Shown: positions 12,393 to 24,368 of the stretch, in pieces
Layout of the letters: the number at the start of each line of letters is the position of its first letter
Position numbering within the stretch: the first letter of the stretch is position 1
Assembly (NCBI GenBank): GCA_907165135.1
Contig: OU015567.1
Location: 10,793,001-10,857,000, forward strand
Direction of reading: 5' to 3'
Origin: Oikopleura dioica
Lineage: Eukaryota; Chordata; Appendicularia; Copelata; Oikopleuridae
Length of the DNA: 64,000 bases
Position numbers and translations under genes: made by a program
The notes under the pieces: generated by a model
Seen by the model: the letters and a program-made list of their open reading frames with translations, nothing else
Databases searched by the model: none
Told to the model about the DNA's origin: nothing

Positions 12393-15300
12393 ATGAGACT
12401 TTTCCGTTCCAAGAGCGGTGAGAAAAAGGCCGAAGTTCGCAATTCTCAAGATCCATCGTCGCAGAGTTCTAGCGATTCGATGTCTTCTCTTCCAAAGCCC
12501 GAGGACGTTCCCGGGCCCTCGGGTCTTGGATCACCGGGAAATCTTCCAGCGCCGGAATTCGCGTTCAAGATTCCAAGCCCTTTTTTCATCGACGACTCGG
12601 AGATCATATGGGTTTATGATTTCTTTTCATAACTCTTAAGCCTTTTTACAAGCCAGAATAAGTTCGAGTTACCGTTATCATTCACCCCTAAGTCAGGAGA
12701 TCGTCGGAGCAAAAATGGGAAGGACCAAACCCCAGTGCCGAGACCAGTTTTTCATGTCCAGGTAAGCCCACTTCTCAAAAGATTTTTTTATGCCAAGCTG
12801 TCGAGCGCAGGTTAATTTGTTTACCCCGCTCGCGAGTTAAATTTGACGCTAAGTCCCTCCGTTGTCTAATAAAATTGGAACACCTGCGCTAGAAATTTAT
12901 TGACCCTGCGAAACCTTACTTTAGAAAACGCCCAAGAGCTTGTCGATCAAGCGATCCAAGCGGTCCAGAATGGAGCAAAATGGAGAGGATTTCGAGGACG
13001 GAGGATCTGCTTCTAAAAAGTCCCTCTCATCTAAGCGTCTCTTGCTCAGGTAGGACAAATGTTGCAATCAACAAGGACAACGTATTTAAACTGCCTTCAG
13101 TAACCAGCTTGCCCGAAGACGACTTGACTTGGGAACACCGAACTCGCTCCATGGAGATGGAACAGCCAAGGCTATCTCTTTCGAAACCCCTAACACACCC
13201 CTACTCTACCAAAGCAGCTACGTCCCGCGAAAGGACAAGGACTACTTTGATCAATTCTTCAGGAAGATCAGAGAGCTTGGAGAGGGCGACTTCGGCCAGG
13301 TAGCTTTGGTGTAAAAATACTCCTGGTCAGTAAGTTCCTAGGTCTTCGAAGCCGAGAAGAAAACTGATGGCAAACGAGTAGCGATAAAGAAAAGCCACCA
13401 AGTGTACCTATCTGTCTACCAGCGGTAAGTCTGGTATGGGATCTCTATTTTGAATTAATTTCAACTTTTTTCAACGGCAAATCCGTTCAGCTGCATCCGC
13501 TGCGGATCGCTAACGGACATATTGCCGGTAGAAATTGAATAACTCTAAACTGGGCTCTTAATTGATTTTCACGGCGCTTTCTAGCAAGCAGATGTTGCAG
13601 GAAGTCCAGGCTCACGAAGCGATTCCACCGCACGTAAATTTGTTAAAATTCGAACAAGCTTGGGAGGAGAAAGGCTTCCTTTACATCCAGGTAAGAGCGG
13701 ATTCAGAAGCACAGGAATATAATTGACTTTAGACCGAGCTATGCCAATGCTCTCTTCAGCACTACATGGATGAAAAGCCTGTTGATGATGTGATGGCGTG
13801 GAACTTAATGTGTGACATTCTGACTGGTCTTGCTCACATCCACGACCACCAGTACATCCATCTCGATATAAAGGTAAGGAAAAAATAATGACTTCCAAAC
13901 TCGCTTTGAAAGATTTCGCGCCTTTCATCAAAATCGCCTTATCTCCAAAGGCAAATTTTCGCGGAGCAGGCGTGAATCCCTTTTATTTAACGTTATTTCG
14001 GATCCGTGACGTAATTCGCAGATTGCGATTGAAATCCGCCAGAGGTAGCCCATTATTGAGCCCGCGCGCCTATACCGCCAAACCGAACTGCGAGCGGAAA
14101 ATTTTCACCATCTGATTGGCAGTGCGCCGCTGCGGCCTGGGGCGCTAACGCAGAGCTAAATTGTTGGCACATTGCCTCTGTCTCTTCTCCGAATCCTGAG
14201 TTTCGAAACAAAAAGCCATTTTTTACAACCATGAATAGAGATTTACGAATGAATTCTAGGCTGATAACATCCTCATTGGACAAGATGGTCGATATAAAAT
14301 CGGCGACTTTGGGCTTCTCACAAAACTCGACGGCAAGAACAGAGATCTTACCGAGGGTGACAACAGGTACAAATAAAGTGAAAGATAATTAGGCTAATTT
14401 CCACTAGAACGCTTGCTCCTGAGCTACTCAATAACGAGTACACCACGAAAGCTGATGTATTCAGCCTTGGGATAACTGTTCTTGGCGCGATTTGCGACAT
14501 TGAGCTTCCCAAAAATGGCGATCTCTGGCAAAAGGTACTTTCATCCATTCATCCTTCAATGATTTTAACTCCTCATTTAGTTCCGCAGCGGCGATCCCTT
14601 CTCAGACTGGGGAGAGACGCCCAAGCCCTTCATAAATGTCGACATGACAGACATGATTCTAAAGATGCTCGAGCCCGATCATCTGAAGCGACCCTCCTGC
14701 AGAGAACTTCTGCAGAGTAATATCATGAGGAGAATGGTAAGTCAAAGATTTCCCAATTTCTTAGTGCATGCGTTTTTCTTTCTTCTAAATTATCAAAGTT
14801 AGGCATTTTCGCATTTGCATTTGCATAAACATTTTTCTTTTCGCAGCTCGATTGGCAGAAAGATTTTCTCAAGAACAAGTCTCCCTTGAGGGTGCCGAGC
14901 ACTCCTCGCAAAAAGTAAAGACCGAGACGGTGATTCACGAACAGATTCGCAAGGCATTGACTCCGAAGCGCAAGGTCGATGATTCCGTGACTAAAGACCC
15001 TTCGGCAGCAAAGACTCCGGGCAAACGCAAGGGATCACCGATTCCCTTCGGTACCTCGGGCACACTTTCCAAGTCAAGCACGCAAGAATCGTTGGACGAT
15101 ACAGATCTTCCTCCGTCTCCTAAAAGAACGAGGAAGTCTAAGAGTCCATCTTATTTGGGAAGGAACATCTTTGAAAAGATCAAGGAACCTTTCGTGAGCA
15201 TAATGAGCATGTGGAGAGGCAAACCCAAGGTTCATCAGGATGAGGTTTGGTTGAAATTTTCGTATTTATTAATCAATATATTTCATAACTTATTTTTAGA

Positions 15301-15887
15301 CTCTTACTCTCCTCCTTACACGCAGGGCTACCAACAATAACCCTGAAGATGCCAACAACATGAGTCCTGGCATCTACAGGCAAAGGTAACATTGCTCTTC
15401 CGTTGCACTGTAACAAATCGTCAAATAGATCGCCTGCAATAACGCCTTCTTCGAATCGCCGTCCAGCCTCACTCACCGGCAATCGAACCCCACTCTGCGG
15501 CAGTCCGATGAAAAGTCCGGCTGTCAGGTAACACCACACCCATTTTTTAGTTACAGAACGAGGTGTAAATCAAGATTATTGATCCTTATAAATGGCGCCT
15601 GGGAAAGAAATACTGTTGCGCTGCGATAGGGATCTTCTTGGTTGACCTCTTGACCCTGTTTTATTTAAATGAGCGCGTGAATGTTTTTTCGTATTTAATT
15701 TTCTTTTAGTCCACTTTCATCTCGCCAAGAGAAACCCGAAAAAGAGGAGGAAGAAAGCGTCGCAGCGGATATGTCGTTCACCGAGTGCACGCCCGAAGCC
15801 GAGTCAAAGTCAAGCTTGAAATGCTCCGTCTCAAAGAACCTATTCGGCGCCTTCGACGACTTGTCTAGCGACGAAGAGCTCTTCTGA
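12393..15887 (+). CDS. PKMYT1: PKMYT1-like inhibitory CDK1 kinase
   Basis: Membrane-associated Wee1-family kinase that phosphorylates CDK1 and holds cells before mitosis. The kinase domain begins SYVPRKDKDYFDQ, with G-loop LGEGDFGQV, catalytic Lys in RVAIKKS, EQAWEEKGFLYIQTELC, the Myt1-type catalytic loop HLDIKADN (Leu instead of Arg in HRD), DFGLLTKL, and APELL with DVFSLGITVL. About 10-12 exons have small GT-AG introns; the one at 13873-14260 is longer (about 390 nt). The C-tail is Ser/Pro-rich and ends NLFGAFDDLSSDEELF, resembling the vertebrate Myt1 tail. The frame breaks at an A5 run (14910-14914): SPLRVPSTPRKK runs into a stop unless one A is added, after which a long sensible tail follows. 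Family assignment is firm. Confidence 0.87.
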
Positions 15888-16281
15888 GTAGCTTGAACTT
15901 TTACTATTTATCTTTTTGTTCAAAAACAACCGCTAAGATTGTGCCTTTAGGATGTAAAAGAAAAGCTACCTTTTATCGCCCAAATAAGGCAGTATATCAA
16001 ATATTTTTTTTTTCAATTAACTCCAGTTACTGCCACAACGCTTAGAACATCCCAAAGCAATAAACCCGTTTATCAATTTGATAAAAGGTTTCTCTCGGAA
16101 AAACGACCTCTCGGGTAGAACATCGATGAGTTTTCAAAGTGTGCCCGACTTTCTACCCGATCGCAAACTGAAATATTTTTCGAGAAAAACTCTGAAAATT
16201 TTCTGTCAATATAACAGATTCCTGTCCAGAACATAATCAAATTAGCTCGACAAATAACGAGAGAAAACTTCAGATTGATAA

Positions 16282-17222
16282 ATGGCGCTGTCATTGGACG
16301 ACCGGCTGTTAGGCGAGAAAGTACAATGTTACATTTCCGACGATGAAGACGAGGAAACCAAAAAGGCACCGGAAGAAAACGGACCTCTAAAAAATGTCGC
16401 ATCACAGCGACACAATCCTCAGGCCCCTCAAACAGGGTAAGTTCAGCTGCGTAAATTTTCCCTCAAACAATCGAACATCCTTTTCGCGACTTCGCCAGAC
16501 GAGGATGACCTAAATCATCTATCCTTCTTTTGTCTCCGATGATTCACTTTTTCATTCACTAACGCGGACAATTCAGGCCTAAGGGTGTCATCAACGACTA
16601 CAAAGAATTTCAAAAGACTGGCTCAGTGCCTGGCCAAATAACCCCTACTGACGTGGAAACCGACGAGAACTCTGATCTGAGCGATCTGGACGATGACGAA
16701 GAGTTTGAAAAATATCGTGAACAAAGACTTCAACAGATGCTCCTAACGCAAGCAGTAATAACGACGACTGAGACGAGGTCGAAAGCAATTTTCGATCTGG
16801 ACGCGGAAAATTATGTTGAAGAGCAGGAATCATCTGGCAACGGTAATATTTGTATTTATTGAATCGAGAGTCATCAAATTATAGTTGTGACTCTTCTGTA
16901 CGACTCCAGCGATGAAAACTCAAAAGTCATGCATCGCGCGATAACGCATTTAGCTAGACAGTTGCCTCACGTCAAATTCTGTAGAGCAGAGCGAAGGATT
17001 CTCTCTGCACAAGCGAGCATGGATCTTCTGGTAATTTACCCTCTATATTTTCTATTTCAATTGATTTTTTTCTAGTCACAACGAGGCTTACCTTGTTTGA
17101 TCGGTAATTACGACGGAAATCAAGTGGGCGCAATCGTCTGGCCCGAGATCGTCAATGAGCTTGGCGAAGAGTTTCTTCCAGAGCATCTGTTTTCACTCCT
17201 CAGAGAACGAAACTTTATTTAA
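16282..17222 (+). CDS. PDCL: Phosducin-like protein 1
   Basis: Cytosolic co-chaperone of the CCT complex, needed in other animals for folding and assembly of G-protein beta-gamma dimers. The N-terminus LDDRLLGEKVQCY and the GPKGVINDYKEFQK motif are diagnostic of PhLP1, followed by an acidic linker and a thioredoxin-like domain (VKFCRAERRILSAQASMDLL, LPCLIGNYDGNQVG, PEIVNELGEEF). Exons are 16282-16436, 16577-16842, 16885-17030 and 17076-17222. They sum to 714 nt, giving 237 residues with no frame problems. It is shorter than the roughly 300-residue vertebrate protein, mainly in the central helical region. It lies head to tail between PKMYT1 and IFT70, 206 nt before the IFT70 start. Confidence 0.88.
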
Positions 17223-17428
17223 GTTTCTGCCGCTTTTGCGCGAGTCACGCAAGTTCCACTTTAATGCCACGTGAAAACTGTCCTTCAAAATTGAACCCAG
17301 CAAATCCAACCCGATTGTTCTTTCTCCTCCTACTTCCCCACACAAAACAACCATGGTACTACTTTCTTCAACAAACTAAACGTCAACTGAACCAGCAGAT
17401 TCTCATCGAATTTTTTTTTAGAACTGGC

Positions 17429-20171
17429 ATGACTCGTGTCTTGAAGCAAGGCGAATACACCTCAACTGTGTACAAGTTGATTGCTGATGGCGACTACAAA
17501 GAGGCGGCTAACATTCTCGAGACAGAAATGAAGCGATCTGGACAAGAATCTCGAGCTGCTCTTTCATTGATTGGTGAGTCGCTGTTAATCTCAAAAATTT
17601 ATGACTCTCGATGGGTTCATATTATTTGCACAAACAGTGCGTAATTTATCTTGTAGCCACATGCAAATATCATATGGCAGCAGTACCCGAGCAGTTTGAG
17701 TCCGCCGCGGGCGTGTACTACAGACTTATCCAGCTGTGTCCCGATAATGATGACTACAAGTTTGACCTTGCCATGTGTCTCTACAAAGCGTGCAAGTATG
17801 ACGAAGCCATGAAAGCTTCGTTCGCTGTCCAGTCCCCTAAGTTCTCAGGACGAGTCCAGCAGCTTCAAGCGGCGATAAAGTACATGGAAGATGATCTACC
17901 CGCCGCCCAGGGGTGTGCATTCGGCTCTCGGGCATTCGGCTGCCCGACAAATTTTTCGGGCAAATCAGGTTCGGCTCGGCTCTCGGTCGGCCGGTGACCT
18001 GAAATTCTCTCGGGCAGGTTCGGGCAGGCTCGGGCATTCGGGCAATTCGGCCCAATCTTCGGGCAACCGGGCACCCGGCCAAAGTTAGAGAGTAAGAAAG
18101 AATTTTACAGAGATCTGTGCTTGATTCTTCGACTGATATCTACCAATAACCATATAAATTGATAACCCAAAATTTTGCCATCAGAAATTTGGCCGATTTT
18201 CCTCAAAATCGGTTGTTTTTTGAGCTCAGATTTATATTAATTTTCCGAAAATCATTGCCCGAAATGCCCGAAAATTAGCCCAAATTGCCCGAGCCGAAAG
18301 TTGAGCCGAAGCCGATTCGGGCACTTCGGGCACCTCGGCTCGGCTCGGCTTTCGGCCGGCCCAACACTGATTTTTTCGTTTCGGCTCGGCCCTCGGTCGG
18401 CCCGACACCCGATTTCAGGCCGAATGCACACCCCTGCCGCCGCCAAGAGTTTGATCGAGAAGCAGGGCGAAGATAGCTGCGAAGCCGTCGTGAATCAAGG
18501 TTGTATTTTATATAAAGAAGGCTACTACTCGGAAGCGATCGAAAAATTCCAACAAGCGATTCAATTAGAAGGCGTCAAGGCCCACCTGAGCTACAACATC
18601 GCGCTCTGCTATTTCAACATGAAGCAATACTCTCACGCTCTCAAGAATATCGCTGAAATCATCGAACGCGGCATAAAAGACCACCCTGAACTCTCTGTTG
18701 GTCTTGCTACGGAAGGAATCGACGTCAGGAGTGTGGGAAACACGGCGATCTTGCACGAGACCTCACTAGTTGAAGCGTTTAATCTGAAGGCGGCGGTAGA
18801 GTACAACATGGGCCCAGCGAACATCGACGCCGCAGCTGAAGCACTTACAGATATGCCTCCGAGAGCAGAGGAAGAACTTGATCCAGTTACGCTTCATAAT
18901 TCTGGTATGCTCATTCAATTCGTTTGCGCTCCATATTTATTCTTCAGCTCTCATCAACATGGAAGAAGAACCATCTGAAGGCTTTGAAAAGCTGCAGCAC
19001 TTACTTGCTTCTGGCGTTGCCCCTCCAATGACCTTCCCAAATCTGATCATTCTCTATCTCAAGTTTGGCTACTATAGTCTTGCCGCAGATACCCTCGCGG
19101 AGAATCCGGACTTAGTGACAAAATTTATGGATCGCTTTCAACAAGAGTTTGTTCATGCCGTCATTATGGTTGAGCAGAGCCCCGATGAAGCATACAAGCG
19201 TCTTGAACAAATGGCATCAAGGTAATTTTCAAGTCAGTTGTACCCGAATTTAATTCTCTCTTTGTAGACAAACTGACAATCTTCGAAAATACCTGAAGAC
19301 AATTCAGGAAGCTCAAAAATCTGACGATAAGCATGCATTGAAGAAAGCTGTCCACGCATACGATGACGAGCTAGACCGATTTATTCCAGTGCTTATGCAG
19401 CAAGCGAAGATCTATTGGGACAAAGAAAACTACGACCAAGTGGAGAAGATCTTCCGAAAGTCCGTCGAGTTCGGAAATGAAAACGACACATGGAAACTCA
19501 ACGTGGCGCATGTTCTGTTTATGCAAGAAAACGGTCAAAACTCAAGTCCTCATAAATACAAAGAAGCTGCTGGTTTTTACGAGCCAATCGTCAAAAAGGA
19601 GAATCAGAGCATCCTCAACGTAGAAGCGGTTGTTTTGGCCAACTTGTGCGTCTCGTACATCATGACATCGCAAAATGAAGAAGCAGAAGAGCTCATGCGA
19701 CAAATCGAAAAAGAAGAAGAACAGCTTGCTTACGAATTTCCAGAGAAGAAGGTGTACCACTTATGCATCGTCAACCTCGTAATTGGCACACTCTACTGCT
19801 CTAAAGGAAACTACGAATTCGGCATATCGCGAGTCATCAAAAGTCTTGAGCCTTTCCAGAAGAAACTGGGCACAGATACCTGGTTTTATGTGAAACGATG
19901 CTTCTTGAGCTTGCTGGAGGCAATGTCCAAGCAACTGGCGCTTCTTCCAGACAACATTCTCTTCGAGAGCTTGGACTTTTGGAAATCTGTGAACAGTTCG
20001 GTCGAGGTAATTTTCTAGACGGTCGTTTCAGTTTTCTAAACTCCATTCTCAGAGATCAAAGCACGTGATGTGGACCCATTGAGCACCGAGGCTAGAGATG
20101 CGCGGAACACCGTCGCCTTCGAATCGCGAATGCTCAAATGCCAGCTTCTTCGACTCATGGGATGGCCTTGA
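17429..20171 (+). CDS. TTC30: IFT70/TTC30 intraflagellar transport protein, interrupted by a MITE
   Basis: TPR-rich subunit of IFT complex B. The whole length aligns with vertebrate TTC30: YKLIADGDYKEAANILE, CLYKACKYDEAM, NIAEIIERGIKDHPEL, TEGIDVRSVGNTAILH, DMPPRAEEELDPVTLHN, AQAKIYWDKENYDQVEKIF, VLANLCVSYIMTSQNEEAEE and KRCFLSLLEAMSKQ, ending MLKCQLLRLMGWP. Introns are short, for example 17574-17656. Between the residues DLPAA and KSLIEKQ the coding sequence is broken by a 529-bp hAT-type insertion (17908-18436) plus an 8-bp duplication. Read straight through, a stop appears about 80 nt inside the insert. A GT-AG intron at 17915-18418 would remove most of it and keep frame, adding about ten residues. 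Either a new intron or a disrupted allele. Confidence 0.9.
17908..18436. mobile_element. Nonautonomous hAT element in the IFT70 coding sequence
   Basis: Perfect 18-bp inverted ends, CAGGGGTGTGCATTCGGC at 17908-17925 and its complement at 18419-18436, are flanked by the 8-bp duplication CCGCCGCC (17900-17907 and 18437-18444). CAGGGGTG ends and 8-bp duplications are hallmarks of hAT elements. Inside are many CGGGC/GCCCG and CGGCTCGGC motifs near both ends, in opposite orientation, and no transposase. Insertion plus duplication is 537 bp, a multiple of three. Confidence 0.92.
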
Positions 20172-20489
20172 AGTTGCACGTTTTTGTTATTTCTTTTGTG
20201 TGTTATGAGCGATACCATTTTCTTCACGACTGTTGATTCTATTTTTATACTTTTGAATATTTATTTAGTTTTATATCGTAATCCATCTCTAACTCTCAAT
20301 TCTCTTTATAGAACATTGAAGCGGACATAGCTCAAATCTAGTCTCGTCATACGAATCGCGCCCCAGTTAAACTCATTTATCGCGCATTTATTCGATTCGT
20401 GGGATCAGTGACCAACTTTCAAAATCTTCAACATCTATCAGCTCTATCACTCAAACAACTAACTCAGACGACAAACCAACACAGCAATC

Positions 20490-22284
20490 ATGTCACAGAT
20501 GGAAGTATCAGTCGTAACTAGGGAACCTAGTTCGTCTCAGGTGTCTGAGCCAATGGATACTACAGGTAAGCGTTTTTGATTGCAATGAGAATCATTTATC
20601 CATCTCCATTTAACCTTCACTTACCGCCAGTTATTTAATTCTTATTGAAATTACTCATTTTTCATCAAGCATTACAAAGGCTTTTCGAAAGCAAGATGTC
20701 TTTGACTGATTCTACGCATTCTCACTCCAATCAAGTTAAAATGAACAAACATTCTGAAGGCTCACATTCAGCTCCTCTTCAAGCTAAAGTATTTGGCCAG
20801 ACATCGACCAATGCGCCAAGGGCGGCGCTGGGCAATATCACTAATAATGTGAAAACCACGACGAGAGAAGCTTTGAAGCCTCTCAAAGCAGTTCAACCGA
20901 CGAATAGAGTGCAGGTCTACAAGGTTAGACATCAGTCGAAAGAACAGTCGCATAAATATTTTTCAGGATGTCGATTCAAAGCCAACTGTTGGCCCAAAAG
21001 AGACAGCTCCTTCTGTTCCTGCTCCGAAAGAAACTGTAAGCGAACTCTCTCTTTTTGCCCCTCGAACAAGTATTTTAGGTTCATGAGTCGCCCATGGTCC
21101 CCTCTGAGATCTCTTCAATCCACTCGAGCCCGAGAACATCGAGGAGGTGTCAGATCGTCATCCCGAACTTAGGTGAGAAATCCTGATAAATTTTGAGCGA
21201 AATAACATTGTTTCCTTTTTCCAGATGACAAATCAACGAGCCCATCCATGTGCGCCGAGTACGCACAAGAGATCGACGCTCATCTCCGAGAAGCAGAATT
21301 GCGAACGCGCCCCAAGCCTCATTATATGCGAAAGCAGAATGACTTGGATGCCCGAATGCGATCGATTCTCGTTGACTGGATGATGGAGGTAATATCATTC
21401 AATTTTATACATCAAGTCTACTTTTTAATTAGGTTGCTCAAGAATATCGCATGGTTGATGAGACCATCTACCTGGCCGTCAACTACATGGACCGATTCTT
21501 GAGCCAAATGTCAGTTCTTCGCGGAAAGCTCCAACTCGTTGGAACTGCCGCCATGCTGATTTCTAGGTTCGTCTATTCTTGAATCAATAAGCTAATTTTT
21601 CTCTAGTAAATTTGAAGAGATTTACGCCCCGGAAGTCAGTGAATTCGTCTATATTACGGACGATACTTACACGAGGCAACAAGTTCTAAAAATGGAGAAC
21701 CTCATGATCAAGGTAATGATTTATTTGTATTTTAACTTCAAGTATTCATTAGACTCTTGGTTTCGATCTTTGCGCGGTTACTCCACTCGACTACCTCAAC
21801 CGATTCATTCGGGCTCTCCAGACTACCGACCCGCAAGTCAGCAAACTCGCCCGATTCCTTTCGTAAGTTCTTGGACTCTCGACGCAGTCAAATTATTCAT
21901 CTGTTAGTGACGTAGCTCTGATCGACTACAAAATGGTGCAGTACACACCTAGCTTGATCGCTACAGCGGCCTGCGTGTACTCCAACTACATTCTCCACGG
22001 AAAAGGATGGGACGACTCAATCGAGCACTACTCTGGCTACACTTGGGCTCAGGTTCTTCCATGCCTGAGAGACCTCCAGAAGGCCCACGAAGACCAGATC
22101 CTACACCCAAGCGCGACATGCCTCGAGAAACACAACGGTAAGATCGCCTTTTTTGTTCCATCATTGATGATTATTTTTAGGTGTCTCAAACATTGCCCCA
22201 AAGTCTGGAGAGCCTCCAAATACCGCTACAGTTGACTGTGGCTCTACCTCCTCCAGTTTAAATATTACGACCGACAGCTTATAA
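20490..22284 (+). CDS. CCNA: Cyclin A
   Basis: Regulatory subunit of CDK1/2 in S phase and at mitotic entry. A destruction box, [11 protein letters not shown], lies in the N-terminal region, as expected for APC/C-mediated turnover. The cyclin box follows: [38 protein letters not shown] (the MRAIL/MSVLRGK region typical of A cyclins), [19 protein letters not shown] and [20 protein letters not shown] second fold and a terminal EKHNGVSNIAP segment match the KYHGVS end of vertebrate cyclin A. Exons start at 20490 and are separated by short GT-AG introns; the stop is TAA at 22282. The upstream 300 bp holds GC-rich motifs (AATCGCGCC), compatible with cell-cycle control but not diagnostic. It is the fourth gene of a tandem + strand block. 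Confidence 0.9.
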
Positions 22285-24368
22285 AAGCAGTTTCCAATTA
22301 ACGAGCCAAGGTTATATACTCATTCTTTATATTTCCGTGATTTATGTATATACTCTGAAAACTCACACAAAAATGTTCCGAGAACTCAAGCTTGACCTAC
22401 TGTTATCCACCTGTGTTTTAGAGAAATAATGTACCCCAAAAAGTTTTCACCTCAAAATACCCCAAAAACCAGACCAATCTAAGACTTCAGTCATTCCACA
22501 TATTCCGTAATATTTTTTCTTTAGATCATTCTCAATTTGATGCTAAATTATTCCCCCATTTTTCGCCTTTAAAATTCGATTTACTTTTTCCATTCCACTT
22601 GATGAGCGCTTCAGATCTTCACAAGATTGTCTGCAGCTCACAATAGACCAGCAAGGATTAGGCGTTGTCGTAAGCCGTTTTTATTCGCGCTAATTAGAGT
22701 AAAGACTCCTTACGACTGCCTGTGCGACTTCACAAAACTCTAGAATTCCAGGAGCGGCGCTTGTCCTGCCTCCAAATTATCTGCAACTGCTCTTGTACAA
22801 AATTTTACAATTTCTTTTTCAATCCTCTTTTTGTGACAGTTACTGCCTTCCAACTTTCTAATTCTCCCCTAACTTTAAATCTTTCCCAGATTGGGATTTA
22901 ATACCCTCCCCTCTTACCCCTGTTCCTCATTTTTCCGTATTTCTTTGTACCTTGATCAGAAAACCAATAAATGCAAAGAGATTTTCTCGAAATAAAAAAT
23001 ACAAAAATGAGTACTCATTGTTGTTGTCAAAGTTGAGCGTCAACTTTATTTTTGGACGCAGTTTGAAGGTTTTATTATCATAGCGAACTTGACCGTTTAT
23101 GACTCGTTAGGCGACCTTTTATGACGTCTCTTTGCCTCTCTGTGTCTATCAATATTCAGCTAAAATTAGCGAAACAATAGCTCCTTCGATATTCCATTCT
23201 TTTCAATTTTTTCCGTGTTGGAAAGTGAGAGAAAACGAAAATTTAACAGTCGCTTAACTTTAGACGAAAAGAATAACTGTAGATAATGGTCGCGTGATGA
23301 CCTTAATTAAAGGCGTATCAACCTCACATTTTTGTGAGTAGCGGGCGTCCAGGCTCGAGGGTTCTCTATTCTCCCTAGAAGCGACCTGCAGCGAGCTAGA
23401 TTTCACGCCCAATTACCTCCACAATCATCGAAAATATAACAAAACCCACCTCAAATCTACCACTTTGAATTAAACATTAGCAGTGAGTAAAGAAAACTCA
23501 AATGATGAGTTGAGAAATTCAATACTCAGCGTATTATTCACCTGGGCCGGATCAATCAGTCCCAAGAAGAATAGAGCCCAAATTTCAAGAGCAAATAGAG
23601 AATTTTCTCAGTATTGTGTTACAAAATCCAACTTCTTTGGAAGAGAGACTGATCTTTTATCACTAGAGAAACCAGGAAAAAAGACGTTTTTGGAAAGCAA
23701 CAAAGCAGTAAAAGTCCGTCTCAAAGTCCGATTACTTTTCCTTTTATTCGTTCCCAGACTATTCCAATTTTACACGAGTAATTGAAATGATGAGAATACT
23801 TAATTCAGGCCTTTCGCTTTATATTATGCATAGAGATAACTGTCATAAGGCCTTCATCCTTACTGAATTATTGATCTAATGATAGTCCGAAAAGACAGAA
23901 GAAGCCGTCGGCGTCAAGTATCAATTTAAGAGATATTTTTGACCAGATAGAATCAATGCTGTTCGTGTCATAAATAGTTGCGGCAGGCATCGTTTAAATA
24001 AATCAAAGTATCTAACTCCTTTAATTTCGGCACCTGTGGCATAATTAGAGCTTTGAAATTAGCCTGTCGGTCCTATTCCAAATATAAAAGGACTCTTCCT
24101 CTCTTTAAAAATGACACCTATTTGAAAACGAGCCTTTCATTTTCTCCTCTTGCCGCGAAACAACTGCCAACTCGGATATAAATAACTTACTCGATTTTCT
24201 CAGTTCAGATAAATCGGAAAAATTGCTCACGTGAACTTGATCCTTTTCACCTTTGAGCGTGTTGAGTCGAATCAGTGACGTAAAGCTCGATATATTGGGA
24301 ACAAAGAGCTGCTGTATATATATTTTGGGACTGAGTAAAGCAACAGCAGATAACAAGAGAACATCTCA
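22285..24368. other. Gene-poor stretch between cyclin A and epsin
   Basis: About 2.1 kb. It holds AATAAA signals near 22970 and pyrimidine-rich sequence. An open frame at 23483-23785 (about 100 codons, starting at GTG or from an acceptor at 23482) has somewhat protein-like composition (LFTWAGSISPKKNR) but no known domain; it may be an unassigned exon. A TATAAAAG lies at 24083-24090. No ENTH-domain coding was found here on either strand, although the next gene is an epsin. Confidence 0.45.

Noticed and set aside
17865-18446. Open frames inside the IFT70 MITE (both strands)
   Set aside because: Products of the CGGGC/CGGCTCGGC repeats of the element; no transposase motif.
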